Assembly (NCBI RefSeq): GCF_019599145.1
Contig: NZ_CP080647.1
Location: 5,828,001 to 5,892,000 of the forward strand
Length of the DNA: 64,000 bases
Reading direction: 5' to 3'
DNA from: Streptomyces akebiae
GTDB lineage: Bacteria; Actinomycetota; Actinomycetes; Streptomycetales; Streptomycetaceae
Positions 26,332-34,174 of this stretch are shown here, in pieces. Made by a program: the position numbers and the translations under genes. Each line of letters opens with the position of its first letter. Position 1 is the first letter of the stretch. The notes beneath the pieces were generated by a model. The model was given only the letters and a program-made list of their open reading frames with translations, had not been told where the DNA came from and searched no databases.

Positions 26332-27075
26332 ATGCAAGTTGACGCATGGTCACCCATCCCCGTACTACTGACGGTCGATCTCGTGATCCTGACGCTGCGT
26401 GAGGGGCGACTGTGTGTCCTGCTCGTTGAGCGGGGCGAAGATCCTTTTCAGGGGATGCAGGCTCTGCCTGGCGGATTCCTCAATCACGCTGGTGAGGAGA
26501 TCCTGGACGCCGCCCACCGCGAGTTGAGTGAGGAAACCGCTCTGAGTGCCCGGTCGGTGCATCTTGAGCAGTTGGCCATCTACGGGGACGCAGCCCGTGA
26601 TCCACGGGGACGAGTCGTTTCTGTGGCCTACTTGGCGATCGCACCGGGACTCCCCGAACCGGTCGCGGGAACGGATGCCGTGGATGCTGCGTGGGTTCCG
26701 GCGGAAGCCGTCCTGTCCGGTGAGCTGGAACTGGCCTTCGATCACCGCCGGATGGTGACGGACGGAATCGAACGCGCTCGTACCAAGCTCGAATTCTCGG
26801 CGCTGGCCACCGCATTCTGCGGAGAACTCTTCACCATAGCCGAGTTGCAGAAGGTGTACGAGGCGGTTTGGGGTACCGAACTCGACACCCGTAATTTCTA
26901 CCGGAAAGTCCAGGCTGTAAAGGGATTCATCATACCCGCCGGCTCGGGACGCAGAACCACGGGAGGACGCCCCGCGCGGCTGTACCGAGCCGGGCCGAAG
27001 ACAGTGTTGTCTCCACCGCTGATCCGACCTATGCCGTCCGGGTTGGAAGAGGACACGGGAGAGGAAGGGGAGTAG
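26332..27075 (+). CDS. NrtR-like NUDIX/winged-helix regulator
   Basis: A 247-residue protein. Residues 10-150 are a NUDIX domain and residues 160-235 a winged helix ending GRPARLYR, the arrangement of NrtR, the ADP-ribose-sensing repressor of NAD metabolism. The Nudix box reads GGFLNHAGEEILDAAHRELS then EET: the E-x7-REL-x-EE part is kept, but one extra residue sits between the Gly and the first Glu, so catalysis may be lost and only ligand sensing kept, as in many NrtR proteins. Its TAG is followed immediately by the next gene's ATG. It probably autoregulates the operon through the palindrome at 26296. Ligand is inference. Confidence 0.88.
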   Translation: MQVDAWSPIPVLLTVDLVILTLREGRLCVLLVERGEDPFQGMQALPGGFLNHAGEEILDAAHRELSEETALSARSVHLEQLAIYGDAARDPRGRVVSVAYLAIAPGLPEPVAGTDAVDAAWVPAEAVLSGELELAFDHRRMVTDGIERARTKLEFSALATAFCGELFTIAELQKVYEAVWGTELDTRNFYRKVQAVKGFIIPAGSGRRTTGGRPARLYRAGPKTVLSPPLIRPMPSGLEEDTGEEGE

Positions 27076-28239
27076 ATGTCGAATGACCTGGTGGTGATTC
27101 TCACCGCCCTCAATCTCGAGTACGAGGCTGTGCGTCGGAAACTGGCCGGTCCACAGCTTCACCGTCATGAGCGTGGAACGCGGTTCGAGGTGGGAACCGT
27201 GCAGGGCACTTCATGTCGTGTCGCGCTCGGTCTGGCGAACAAGGGGAATCATTCCGCCGCGGTGATCGCTGAGCGTGCGATCCAGCAGTTTTCGCCGATG
27301 GCCGTGTTGTTCGTCGGCGTCGCAGGTGCCCTGTGGGACACCGCCAGGCTGGGCGACGTGGTGATGGCGACACACGTGTACGCCTACCACGGTGGGACCA
27401 GCGAGGACGACGGACTCAAGGCCCGTCCCCGCGTGTGGGAGACGGCGCACGGTATCAGCCAACTCGCCTCGCATCTGGCTCGTGTGAACGACTGGGCCGA
27501 CTACGCACCCAGTCATGGGCGCGCGCCGCACGTGCACTTCGGCGCGATCGCCGCCGGCGAGGTCGTGCAGAACTCGACGATCTCGGCCGAGGCGCGGTGG
27601 ATCCGGCAGCACTACAACGACGCGCTCGCGATCGAGATGGAGGCCGCCGGTGTGGCCCAGGCCGGTCATCTCAACGGGGCGCCGGTGGCCATCATCCGAG
27701 GAATCAGCGACCGGGCGGACGGTACGAAGGGCAGCGCGGAGGACCGTAATTGGCAGCCACGGGCGGCGGCGAGCGCGGCGGCATTCGCCACACGGCTGGC
27801 CGTGGAACTGGTGGGAGAACAGGAGCAGATCGCGATGTCCCAGGCAGACAGGGCACGTACGGCCAACGGACTCAAGGAGCACATCAGCAATACCGCACAC
27901 AACAGCACCGTTGGCATCATGGCCGGCTCGGTCACCGGGAGCAGCGTCTATGTGAATGCGGACCCGAAGGTGACCGGTCCGGCGGACTTGGTCGCGGAAC
28001 TGGACAGGTTCCGGGAGCATTTGAATCGTCACCACGCCGACGGCGCCCCCGACGACGACACCTACCGAGAGGCACTGGCCGAACTGGGCTTTGCCCGCCG
28101 GGCGGCAAGGGAGAGCACGCCCGAATCGTCCAAGAGGGCGACCATGGCACTCAAGAGGTTACGCGGTCTGATCGCGGAGTTTCCCGAGCTGGTCTCCAGG
28201 CTGGCACCACTGGTTGTCGCGGCGGGTGACTTGTCATGA
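27076..28239 (+). CDS. MTA/SAH-nucleosidase-type effector with C-terminal beta motif and helical domain
   Basis: A 387-residue protein. Residues 1-250 are a phosphorylase-superfamily (PNP/UDP, MTAN-like) domain that cleaves N-glycosidic bonds of nucleosides. The catalytic residues of the family appear present: Glu15/17 in LNLEYEAV, the IEMEAAG segment (Glu187/189), and Asp212 in GISDRAD. Residues 276-294 (NSTVGIMAGSVTGSSVYV) form a short Gly/Val beta-type motif repeated at the N-terminus of the next protein. Residues 300-387 are a helical tail. This order (nucleosidase, motif, helical adaptor) resembles conflict-system effectors rather than a housekeeping MTAN, which is about 230 residues. 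It overlaps the next gene by four bases. Confidence 0.85.
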   Translation: MSNDLVVILTALNLEYEAVRRKLAGPQLHRHERGTRFEVGTVQGTSCRVALGLANKGNHSAAVIAERAIQQFSPMAVLFVGVAGALWDTARLGDVVMATHVYAYHGGTSEDDGLKARPRVWETAHGISQLASHLARVNDWADYAPSHGRAPHVHFGAIAAGEVVQNSTISAEARWIRQHYNDALAIEMEAAGVAQAGHLNGAPVAIIRGISDRADGTKGSAEDRNWQPRAAASAAAFATRLAVELVGEQEQIAMSQADRARTANGLKEHISNTAHNSTVGIMAGSVTGSSVYVNADPKVTGPADLVAELDRFREHLNRHHADGAPDDDTYREALAELGFARRAARESTPESSKRATMALKRLRGLIAEFPELVSRLAPLVVAAGDLS

Positions 28240-30215
28240 TCGACGGCAGCCCTGTCACGAACAATTCGGCCAGTTACTCCACCGTCGGAATCCAGGCCGA
28301 GACCGTACACGATTCCAACGTCTACTTCGTCCATCCTGATGCGTCGCCTCAGGAGAAGTACAGCGTCGGTGTCCGCTTCCTGGAGGATGGCATCCCCAGC
28401 CGCGCCCGCGACATGATCAGTGACGCGATCGCTCACGGATACGACAACGCGGAGGTCCGTTTCCACTGGGTGCTCGCCATGCTCAGTGGACGCGCCTACC
28501 ACGACCTCAGCACCGAAGAACTCCATCGGCTGCACCATGCTTCCGGGCTCGTACGGAACTACGTCGACGGAGAGTGGAAAGACGCTCTGCGCATCGCCTT
28601 CGAACTGCTGGCGATGCTCAGCACCGCGGATGGCGAGACAAGACGCGTACTGGAGCGGCTGCGGGCCCTGTCACCTCGTCGGCGTGACGTGATCCTCCGC
28701 CACTTCGACCTCGTACTCACCGGAGGTCTGAAGGACGGTCTGTGGGCCGAGAACCGCGAACGGGCCGAGACAGATCGCTTCGCCAACGAACGGGTCAAAC
28801 GGGTCTGGGCCTATTTCGAACCCGACCCGATCGGGGCACGGGCCATGCTGCCCCGTCCGAGCACCGCCGCTGCCGCCCGAGCAGCCCTCCCGGTCCGCGC
28901 CGGACTGTTCGCCGTCAGCAGCGCATTCCTCTGGATCCTGGCGCTGATCGCGAATCCGGCCGCGGCCGTCATCGAGTTGCTGGTGGCGCTCGGTGCGGGC
29001 CTGGCCGCGGCCTTCTCCGGGAGCCGATGGTGGTACCAGGAACATCAGCTGAAGGCCAAGAACGCTCAGCCCCACATCCCGCACCCACGTGATCCCGCCT
29101 CTCCCGGGGACGGGTTCACCAACCGCGTCCGTCATTCGTTCGACCATTACTTCAGTGTCCGCGCGCCGCATGGATTCGCCCCGCAGGAATGGCTCGGTCA
29201 TACCATCCACATCCGTAATAGCCTCGTCGCCGAGATCGCGCTTCTCTACCGCGAGAGCCGAATCAGCGTGGACCGGGTCAACTGGCTGATCCGCTATCTT
29301 GCCGAGGATGCCCGAGACCGCCACAACAGAGGAACTCTGTTCGATCAACGTCGCCAGAACCAGACGGCTGCGGTGGCGCAAGGGCTGTGCGTGATTGCCC
29401 TCATCGCTCTCGGCGTCACCACTCTGGGCATGCTCGGAACAGTGGCTGCAGGTTCCGGCGAGTCGCTGCTGATGGCTGTCCTGGCCGTAGTCGGTGCGGT
29501 CTTGTCCGGACGCGCGGCCGCTTTCTCGTGGCTGGAGGCCCGAGGCGAAGAGCGCCGAATGGCCGAGGAAACCCAGCAGTATCAAGAGCAGTTGACCGCG
29601 CGGAAAGTCGCGTACCAGAACTGGAAGTCGTTCCTGGACACCACGCGACCCAGCGAGCTGGAAATGGAGAACTGGCTCACGTGCGACAAGACGCTGTTCG
29701 TCGACGAAGCGCTCCGCCACCACCAGCTCACCTGGCGTGACCTGATTACCCACGCCATCCTGATGACACCCGCACGCCCCTACAAGCGAGGGCGGGTGAA
29801 GGGCGGTCCTTGGCGATACTCGCGCTACAACTTCCGTCTCTTCCTGGTCACTCAGGATGGCGTTCGTGAAATCAGCACGGAATTCGATTTCACCGATGCG
29901 AAACGCGAGAAAGAGCAGCGAAGCAACTATCGGTTCGACGCGTTTTCCTCCGTGCAGGTCACGGAACGCACCGATGTTGGCTACGACCTGGAGCTCATCC
30001 TCACCAACGGGCCGGCCAGGAACATTCGTGTCAAGGACGCCGACACCCATCAACTGGCACCGGATGAAAACGCCCGGGAAATCGCCGAGATCAACCTCGC
30101 TTCGGCTGGTTTCACCCACACCTTCCGCCTCTTGGAGGGAATCGCGGCGGACGGAAAGGGTTGGCTCGAACGAAACAACCCCAACAACCTGCCGCCCTTC
30201 CGCGCCGCCGACTGA
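28236..30215 (+). CDS. 659-residue membrane protein sharing the nucleosidase's beta motif
   Basis: Third gene of the operon, unrecognised as a family. Residues 9-32 contain YSTVGIQAETVHDSNVYF, matching the motif of the nucleosidase at 10 of 18 positions. Residues 35-200 are helical (possible TPR-like or adaptor helices). Residues 217-265 and 379-434 each form a pair of membrane helices. Residues 435-470 may form a coiled coil (ERRMAEETQQYQEQLTARKV). Residues 540-659 are a beta-rich C-terminal domain, apparently cytoplasmic. The motif at the N-terminus could nucleate assembly with the nucleosidase at the membrane. The ATG overlaps the previous stop (ATGA), so expression is coupled. A terminator follows. 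Confidence 0.8.
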   Translation: MIDGSPVTNNSASYSTVGIQAETVHDSNVYFVHPDASPQEKYSVGVRFLEDGIPSRARDMISDAIAHGYDNAEVRFHWVLAMLSGRAYHDLSTEELHRLHHASGLVRNYVDGEWKDALRIAFELLAMLSTADGETRRVLERLRALSPRRRDVILRHFDLVLTGGLKDGLWAENRERAETDRFANERVKRVWAYFEPDPIGARAMLPRPSTAAAARAALPVRAGLFAVSSAFLWILALIANPAAAVIELLVALGAGLAAAFSGSRWWYQEHQLKAKNAQPHIPHPRDPASPGDGFTNRVRHSFDHYFSVRAPHGFAPQEWLGHTIHIRNSLVAEIALLYRESRISVDRVNWLIRYLAEDARDRHNRGTLFDQRRQNQTAAVAQGLCVIALIALGVTTLGMLGTVAAGSGESLLMAVLAVVGAVLSGRAAAFSWLEARGEERRMAEETQQYQEQLTARKVAYQNWKSFLDTTRPSELEMENWLTCDKTLFVDEALRHHQLTWRDLITHAILMTPARPYKRGRVKGGPWRYSRYNFRLFLVTQDGVREISTEFDFTDAKREKEQRSNYRFDAFSSVQVTERTDVGYDLELILTNGPARNIRVKDADTHQLAPDENAREIAEINLASAGFTHTFRLLEGIAADGKGWLERNNPNNLPPFRAAD

Positions 30216-30231
30216 CTCTTCCGGGTCCTTG

Positions 30232-30270
30232 GGGCGGGCAGCGGCCGGAGCGCCGGAGCCCTGCCCGCCC
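30232..30270 (+). terminator. Terminator of the NUDIX-nucleosidase-membrane operon
   Basis: Ten-base perfect arms GGGCGGGCAG (30232-30241) and CTGCCCGCCC (30261-30270) enclosing a further CGGC/GCCG pairing. It separates the operon from the four-helix membrane gene that follows. Confidence 0.75.
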
Positions 30271-30309
30271 ACTCATCAGCCCAGCCGGGTTCCCAGCTCA
30301 GGAATGGCC

Positions 30310-30843
30310 ATGACCGCCCCAGAAGACCTCACTGAGAGCAGACTGCTGCTGGCCGAGTACGACCGCATCAAGGAGGAGCAGAAAACCCGGATAGGATTCC
30401 GTGACAACCTGCTCTGCTTCACGCTCGCCGCGTCCACCGCGGTCCTGGCCATCACCGTCCAGAGCAGGCAGGCTCAACTGCTGCTCACCATCCCTGTGAT
30501 CTGCCTGGTCCTGGGCTGGACCTACCTGGTCAACGACGAGAAGATCTCGGCGGTGGGTCGCTACATCCGCGAGCAACTGGGACCGCGGCTGGCCGAGCTC
30601 AGCGGCGCTCACGGCGCAGTGTTCGGCTGGGAGATCTACCACCGCGACGATGCGAGCCGCACCACGCGCAAGCGACTACAGACCGCTGTGGATCTGCTCA
30701 CGTACTTGGCCTTGCCGATGATCTGCGTGACCGCGTTCTGGTGCTCTGCCGCCGTCCAGCCATTACTCGTGATCGTCTCCTTCGCACAGACACTTGCCCT
30801 GGCAGTACTGGGGTGGCAGTTCCTTCGCTATGCGGAGCGGTAG
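30310..30843 (+). CDS. Small four-helix membrane protein (SLATT-like layout)
   Basis: A 177-residue protein: a charged N-terminal helix (LLLAEYDRIKEEQKTRIGFR), two close membrane helices (residues 25-70), a charged middle containing ERYIREQLGP-like and RKRLQTAVD segments, and two further membrane helices (residues 125-170). This size and pattern recall SLATT and related pore-forming modules of bacterial conflict systems, but I cannot confirm homology. Start 30310 (AGGA seven bases upstream) or 30304. It follows the nucleosidase operon after a terminator and may be its partner or independent. Confidence 0.6.
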   Translation: MTAPEDLTESRLLLAEYDRIKEEQKTRIGFRDNLLCFTLAASTAVLAITVQSRQAQLLLTIPVICLVLGWTYLVNDEKISAVGRYIREQLGPRLAELSGAHGAVFGWEIYHRDDASRTTRKRLQTAVDLLTYLALPMICVTAFWCSAAVQPLLVIVSFAQTLALAVLGWQFLRYAER

Positions 30844-31264
30844 CGCTGCTCTGCCGCCACGCTTCACGTTCAATTCGTCGTCCCGACCGGCACGGCCGAG
30901 TACCCCGGCCGCTCTCGCTGTACCGATCCGGGAGACCTGGCCGGACCAGCTCCGGGCACTCGTGGCAAACCACGATCTGCAGTGCCTGCTCCCTGAAGCG
31001 GCGGATCTGGCGATCGCCGAGGCCGCGGCCCGGCTCGTACCGCGAAGCCATGCCACCTCCGAGAACACCGCTTGAAGCGGAGCTCGAACCCGCCGACGGG
31101 GAGGAGCCCGATACGGAATCCGTGCCGAACGTGCTGATCCGTTGGGAGACGGTCGGGAGATCAACTCCCCGTCCGCTCACGCAAAAGGCCCCGGACGAGG
31201 AGCCCGAGGCCGAATAGAACGCCTCCCTGGAGGAGAAACCCCAGGTCAGCGGCTTAATGCGTTG
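30844..31264. pseudogene. Remnant of an element-end protein; homologous to 47556-47860
   Basis: No intact gene. Two frames carry protein-like sequence (RETWPDQLRALVANHDLQCL then PEAADLAIAEAAARLV; later MPPPRTPLEAELEPADGEEP ending EEPEAE at 31217). The last ~270 bases, including GAGGCCGAATAGAACGCCTC, CCAGGTCAGCGGC and TAATGCG, are repeated before the intact tRNA. This is probably the decayed terminal gene of an integrative element. Confidence 0.55.
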
Positions 31265-31385
31265 TGCCCCCGGCAGGATTCGAACCTGCGACACCCGCTT
31301 TAGGAGTGGGGTCGAATCTCTGACGGGTGGTGCTTGATTGTGCCGCGTGGTGCTCTTCGGCCTGATCGGCGCCGCCTGGTACGGC
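31265..31385. repeat. att copy 3 (tRNA-Arg 3' half)
   Basis: Bases 31265-31306 repeat the tRNA 3' half exactly through CGCTTTAGG. The downstream arm (AGTGGGGTCGAATC, ACGGGTGGTGC, GCCTGATCGGCGC) matches copies 1 and 2. No gene is seen up to 31550. Confidence 0.9.
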
Positions 31386-31551
31386 CGGTCCATCCGGGTC
31401 AGGACGGCTCTTGTTGTGCAGTCCGCTCACGCGCCGCTCACGCATCCGGTGACCGTGGGGTGTCCAATGGCGAACCGTGCCGGGGCGCGGAAGGCTGATC
31501 GTCTCCCGTGGGTGCACCGGGGGAGTGGTGCCTCCCCAAGCCCATCCTGTA

Positions 31552-31584
31552 ACTAACACTAATGTTGCTAACTGTGATGTTAGT
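31552..31584. promoter_or_regulatory. AT-rich inverted-repeat operator before the ATPase gene
   Basis: ACTAACA (31552-31558) and TGTTAGT (31578-31584) are complementary; a nested AACA-CTAA-TGTT palindrome lies inside. The patch is far more AT-rich than its surroundings and ends 35 bases before the ATPase start, as expected of a promoter/operator. Confidence 0.65.
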
Positions 31585-31619
31585 ATCTGCGGGAGGCGTG
31601 GCACTGGGGAGGCGGCGGC

Positions 31620-33038
31620 ATGGCAGATTTCGTGGGCAGGCGGTATGAGCTCGAAACGCTGGATCGCGAGCTGGGCAAGGTGACGGCCGGGGTCGGTGGG
31701 GAGCGGCCCGGGCGGTGCGTGATGCTTCGAGGGCGCCGCCGGGTGGGTAAGTCGCGATTGGTGGAGCGGTTCGCCGAGAGGTCCGGTGCGCCGTTCCTCT
31801 TCTATGCCGCCACAGGGGCGTCGCCGGGGGCGGACCTGGAGCGGCTCAGCCAGGATGCGCAGTCGTCCAGCCTTCCGCTGGCGAATCTGCTGTCCGCGGC
31901 CCGTCCGGCGAGTTGGGATGCGGCCTTCGACGTACTGGCGGCGGCACTGCCGCACGACCGGGCGAGTGTGGTGGTCGTGGACGAGGTGCCCTATTTGATG
32001 GATGCGGAGGGCGCCTTCGAAGGCATGCTTCAGCGGGCCTGGGACCGAGTGCTGGAGAAAAAGCCGGTTCTGCTGGTTCTCATCGGTTCCGACCTGTCGA
32101 TGATGGAGGCGCTGAACAGCTATGGACGCCCGTTCCACCAGCGCGGACGGGAGATGGTGCTGGGTCCGCTGAACCCGGCGGAGGTGGGCGAGATGCTCGG
32201 CCTCGATCCCGCCTCGGCCTTCGACGCGGCCTTGATCACCGGTGGACTGCCTCTGATCTGTGCGGAGTGGACGCACGGCGCCGGGATGTGGGAGTTCCTG
32301 CGGGCGGCGCTCAGCGATCCGGTCTCGGCCTTGCTGGTATCGGCGGAGCGCTCGCTCGCCGCGGAGTTCCCCCAGCAGGTCCAGGCACGCACCGTTCTTT
32401 CGGCGATCGGCAGCGGTGAGCGGACGTTCTCCAACATCGCCCGCGCCGCCGGCGGGATCGGGGCGACCCCGCTACAGCGGTCGCTGGGGATCCTCGCGGA
32501 CAAACGGGTGATCGCGGCGGAGCTTCCCGTGTCCACGCGGCCTTCGAAGGATCGTCGCTACCGGGTCGCGGACCCTTACCTCCGCTTCTGGCTGAAGCTC
32601 CTGGGTCCGGCGATGGAAGAGATCGAGCGGGGCCGGGGTGACCTGACACTGCGGCGCATCCGTGAAAACTGGACAAGCTGGCGTGGCAGGGCCATTGAAC
32701 CTCTGGTGCGCGAGGCGTTGGCGCGGCTGCTGCCCGACGCGAACCTCCCGGCCGCCCCCGCCATCGGCGGTTACTGGACCCGTACCAACGATGTGGAGAT
32801 CGACGTCGTGGGAGCGGACCGCGCGCCGATCGCCAAGGAACTGTTGTTCGTGGGCTCGGTGAAGTGGCTGGAGAACTCCCCGTTCGACCGGCACGATCTC
32901 GCGGCGCTGCACCGGCACCGCGCCGCGCTCACGCCTGCTCCCGTACCTGTGATCGCTGTCTCGCGCAGCGGGATCGACTGCGCGGGGCTCGACGCCGCGT
33001 ACGGCCCGGCGGAACTTCTCGCGGCGTGGTCCTCCTGA
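31620..33038 (+). CDS. AAA/STAND-like ATPase of the archaeal-ATPase-DUF234 type
   Basis: A 472-residue cytoplasmic ATPase. Walker A is GRRRVGKS at residues 38-45 and Walker B VVVVDEVPYL at about 117-126. Later come IGSDLSMMEAL (sensor-type) and, in the C-terminal third, DRRYRVADPYLRFWLKLL, the hallmark of the DUF234 nuclease-like domain that accompanies this ATPase family. It is typical of mobile, low-copy ATPase genes in archaea and actinobacteria and has been proposed to act in DNA-targeting or defence (family-level inference). The ATG follows GGGGAGG. It is the sole gene between att copies 3 and 4. Confidence 0.87.
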   Translation: MADFVGRRYELETLDRELGKVTAGVGGERPGRCVMLRGRRRVGKSRLVERFAERSGAPFLFYAATGASPGADLERLSQDAQSSSLPLANLLSAARPASWDAAFDVLAAALPHDRASVVVVDEVPYLMDAEGAFEGMLQRAWDRVLEKKPVLLVLIGSDLSMMEALNSYGRPFHQRGREMVLGPLNPAEVGEMLGLDPASAFDAALITGGLPLICAEWTHGAGMWEFLRAALSDPVSALLVSAERSLAAEFPQQVQARTVLSAIGSGERTFSNIARAAGGIGATPLQRSLGILADKRVIAAELPVSTRPSKDRRYRVADPYLRFWLKLLGPAMEEIERGRGDLTLRRIRENWTSWRGRAIEPLVREALARLLPDANLPAAPAIGGYWTRTNDVEIDVVGADRAPIAKELLFVGSVKWLENSPFDRHDLAALHRHRAALTPAPVPVIAVSRSGIDCAGLDAAYGPAELLAAWSS

Positions 33039-33075
33039 GTGCGCCGGGATACCAGGTCAGCGGCGTAATGCGTTG

Positions 33076-33114
33076 TGCCCCCGGCAGGATTCGAACCTGC
33101 GACACCCGCTTTGG
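33076..33114. repeat. att copy 4 (tRNA-Arg 3' half, different right arm)
   Basis: Matches the tRNA 3' half up to CGCTTT, then diverges (GGGCCCGTATGCC), unlike copies 1-3. The bases before it (CCAGGTCAGCGGCGTAATGCG) match those preceding copies 3 and 5. It therefore marks a junction of a different element or a recombined end. Confidence 0.85.
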
Positions 33115-33120
33115 GCCCGT

Positions 33121-33698
33121 ATGCCGACGACACCGAGGGACGAGGCAGCCGCGAGTCTGTCCGCCGCCAGCTGGGACGGTCGGCTGGGCGATGCCCTGAA
33201 GCCCTCGGCGACCCGGTGGATGGACCACCAGCGCGAAGCGCTGCACACCACCTACCGCGACCTCGGTCGGAAGACGTGGGACACATGGTCCGCGTACACA
33301 GGTGCTGAGCGCGTCACACGGCGACGTTCAACGGCGCGCACGCCGACATCCGCGCCGCTTTCGGCTGACGCACGCGCAGCCGACGTCGAACCGTCCCAAC
33401 CAACGGGGTCACCACCGTGACGATCACCTACGCCCGGCTCGACCACCTCAACCTGTCCCGCCTCGTCCACGACCTCACCGCGTGGAAAGAGGCGGTTGCG
33501 GAAGACGAAGGAGGTGGACGACTCCCACGGGCCCAAGGCGCAGAAGCCCTTCGAGGCCGCTGGATGCGCGGATCCGCCGACCGGTCTCCGATGCGCCGTG
33601 GGCGCTGTTGTCCGCTGTCACACACGCCACAGGCCGCTGCCGGGCCTGTAATGCTCAGGAAATGCCGTAGACATCGGGACGACGATGCGGCGGCCTAG
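33121..33698 (+). pseudogene. Remnants of an ESX/WXG-type polymorphic-toxin gene pair
   Basis: Three disconnected coding pieces. A first frame has good codon use (SWDGRLGDALKPSATRWMDH then QREALHTTYRDLGRKTWDTW). A second ends TFNGAHADIRAAFG at the TGA 33366-33368, the usual tail of a small helical partner protein. A third starts at the GTG 33417 with MTITYARLDHLNLSRLVHDL then TAWKEAV, the typical N-terminus of large Streptomyces WXG-like toxin carriers, but is destroyed after 30 residues. No intact toxin or immunity gene remains. Confidence 0.55.
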
Positions 33699-33721
33699 CC
33701 TCTGACCTGGGGTGGTTGTCG

Positions 33722-34174
33722 ATGGGAGATGTTCTCGCTGTACAGCCCGGCCGTATACCGGCCGTTGGACTCGGCCCGATGCTGAACGCGGCCAGGCTCC
33801 GGCGCGGTTGGCGGTTACGCGAAGCCGCACGGCCGCTCGGCCTGTCCGCTTCCTACCTGCACGATGCGGAAGCCGGACCGTGCCGGCCGTCGCGGGCTGT
33901 CGCCGAACTGCTCGCCGACGGGCTGCAGCTCAACGACGCTGCGCGTGCCCACCTGTTCGCCCGCGGCGATGTCGCGGACCTCGGCCACTCCGCGGGGCGC
34001 GCAACCCGACTCAGAGGACCAGGAGCCGCGCCGAGGTACTGGGTTGTGAACCCGTTCGTTGCGGCGTCATCGACAGGAGCCCCCACGCACGGGCCTCGCG
34101 CTGTGCTGGTTCGTGGGCGGTGGTCGGCACGTGATCTCGGCGGGGTGAGAGGCGACAGTGAGCGGACACGATGA
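33722..34174 (+). CDS. XRE-family HTH protein
   Basis: A 150-residue protein with a Cro/C1 HTH at residues 20-75 (MLNAARLRRGWRLREAARPL, then SASYLHDAEAG). Residues after about 100 have weaker coding character. It overlaps the downstream sigma-factor gene by 17 bases, so the two are co-transcribed and this protein may govern the sigma gene. The exact end of the functional part is uncertain. Confidence 0.65.
   Translation: MGDVLAVQPGRIPAVGLGPMLNAARLRRGWRLREAARPLGLSASYLHDAEAGPCRPSRAVAELLADGLQLNDAARAHLFARGDVADLGHSAGRATRLRGPGAAPRYWVVNPFVAASSTGAPTHGPRAVLVRGRWSARDLGGVRGDSERTR

Noticed and set aside
18250..33114. The four internal tRNA-like sequences as functional tRNA genes
   Set aside because: They contain only the T-arm and anticodon 3' side; D-arm and 5' acceptor strand are missing, so they are att copies.
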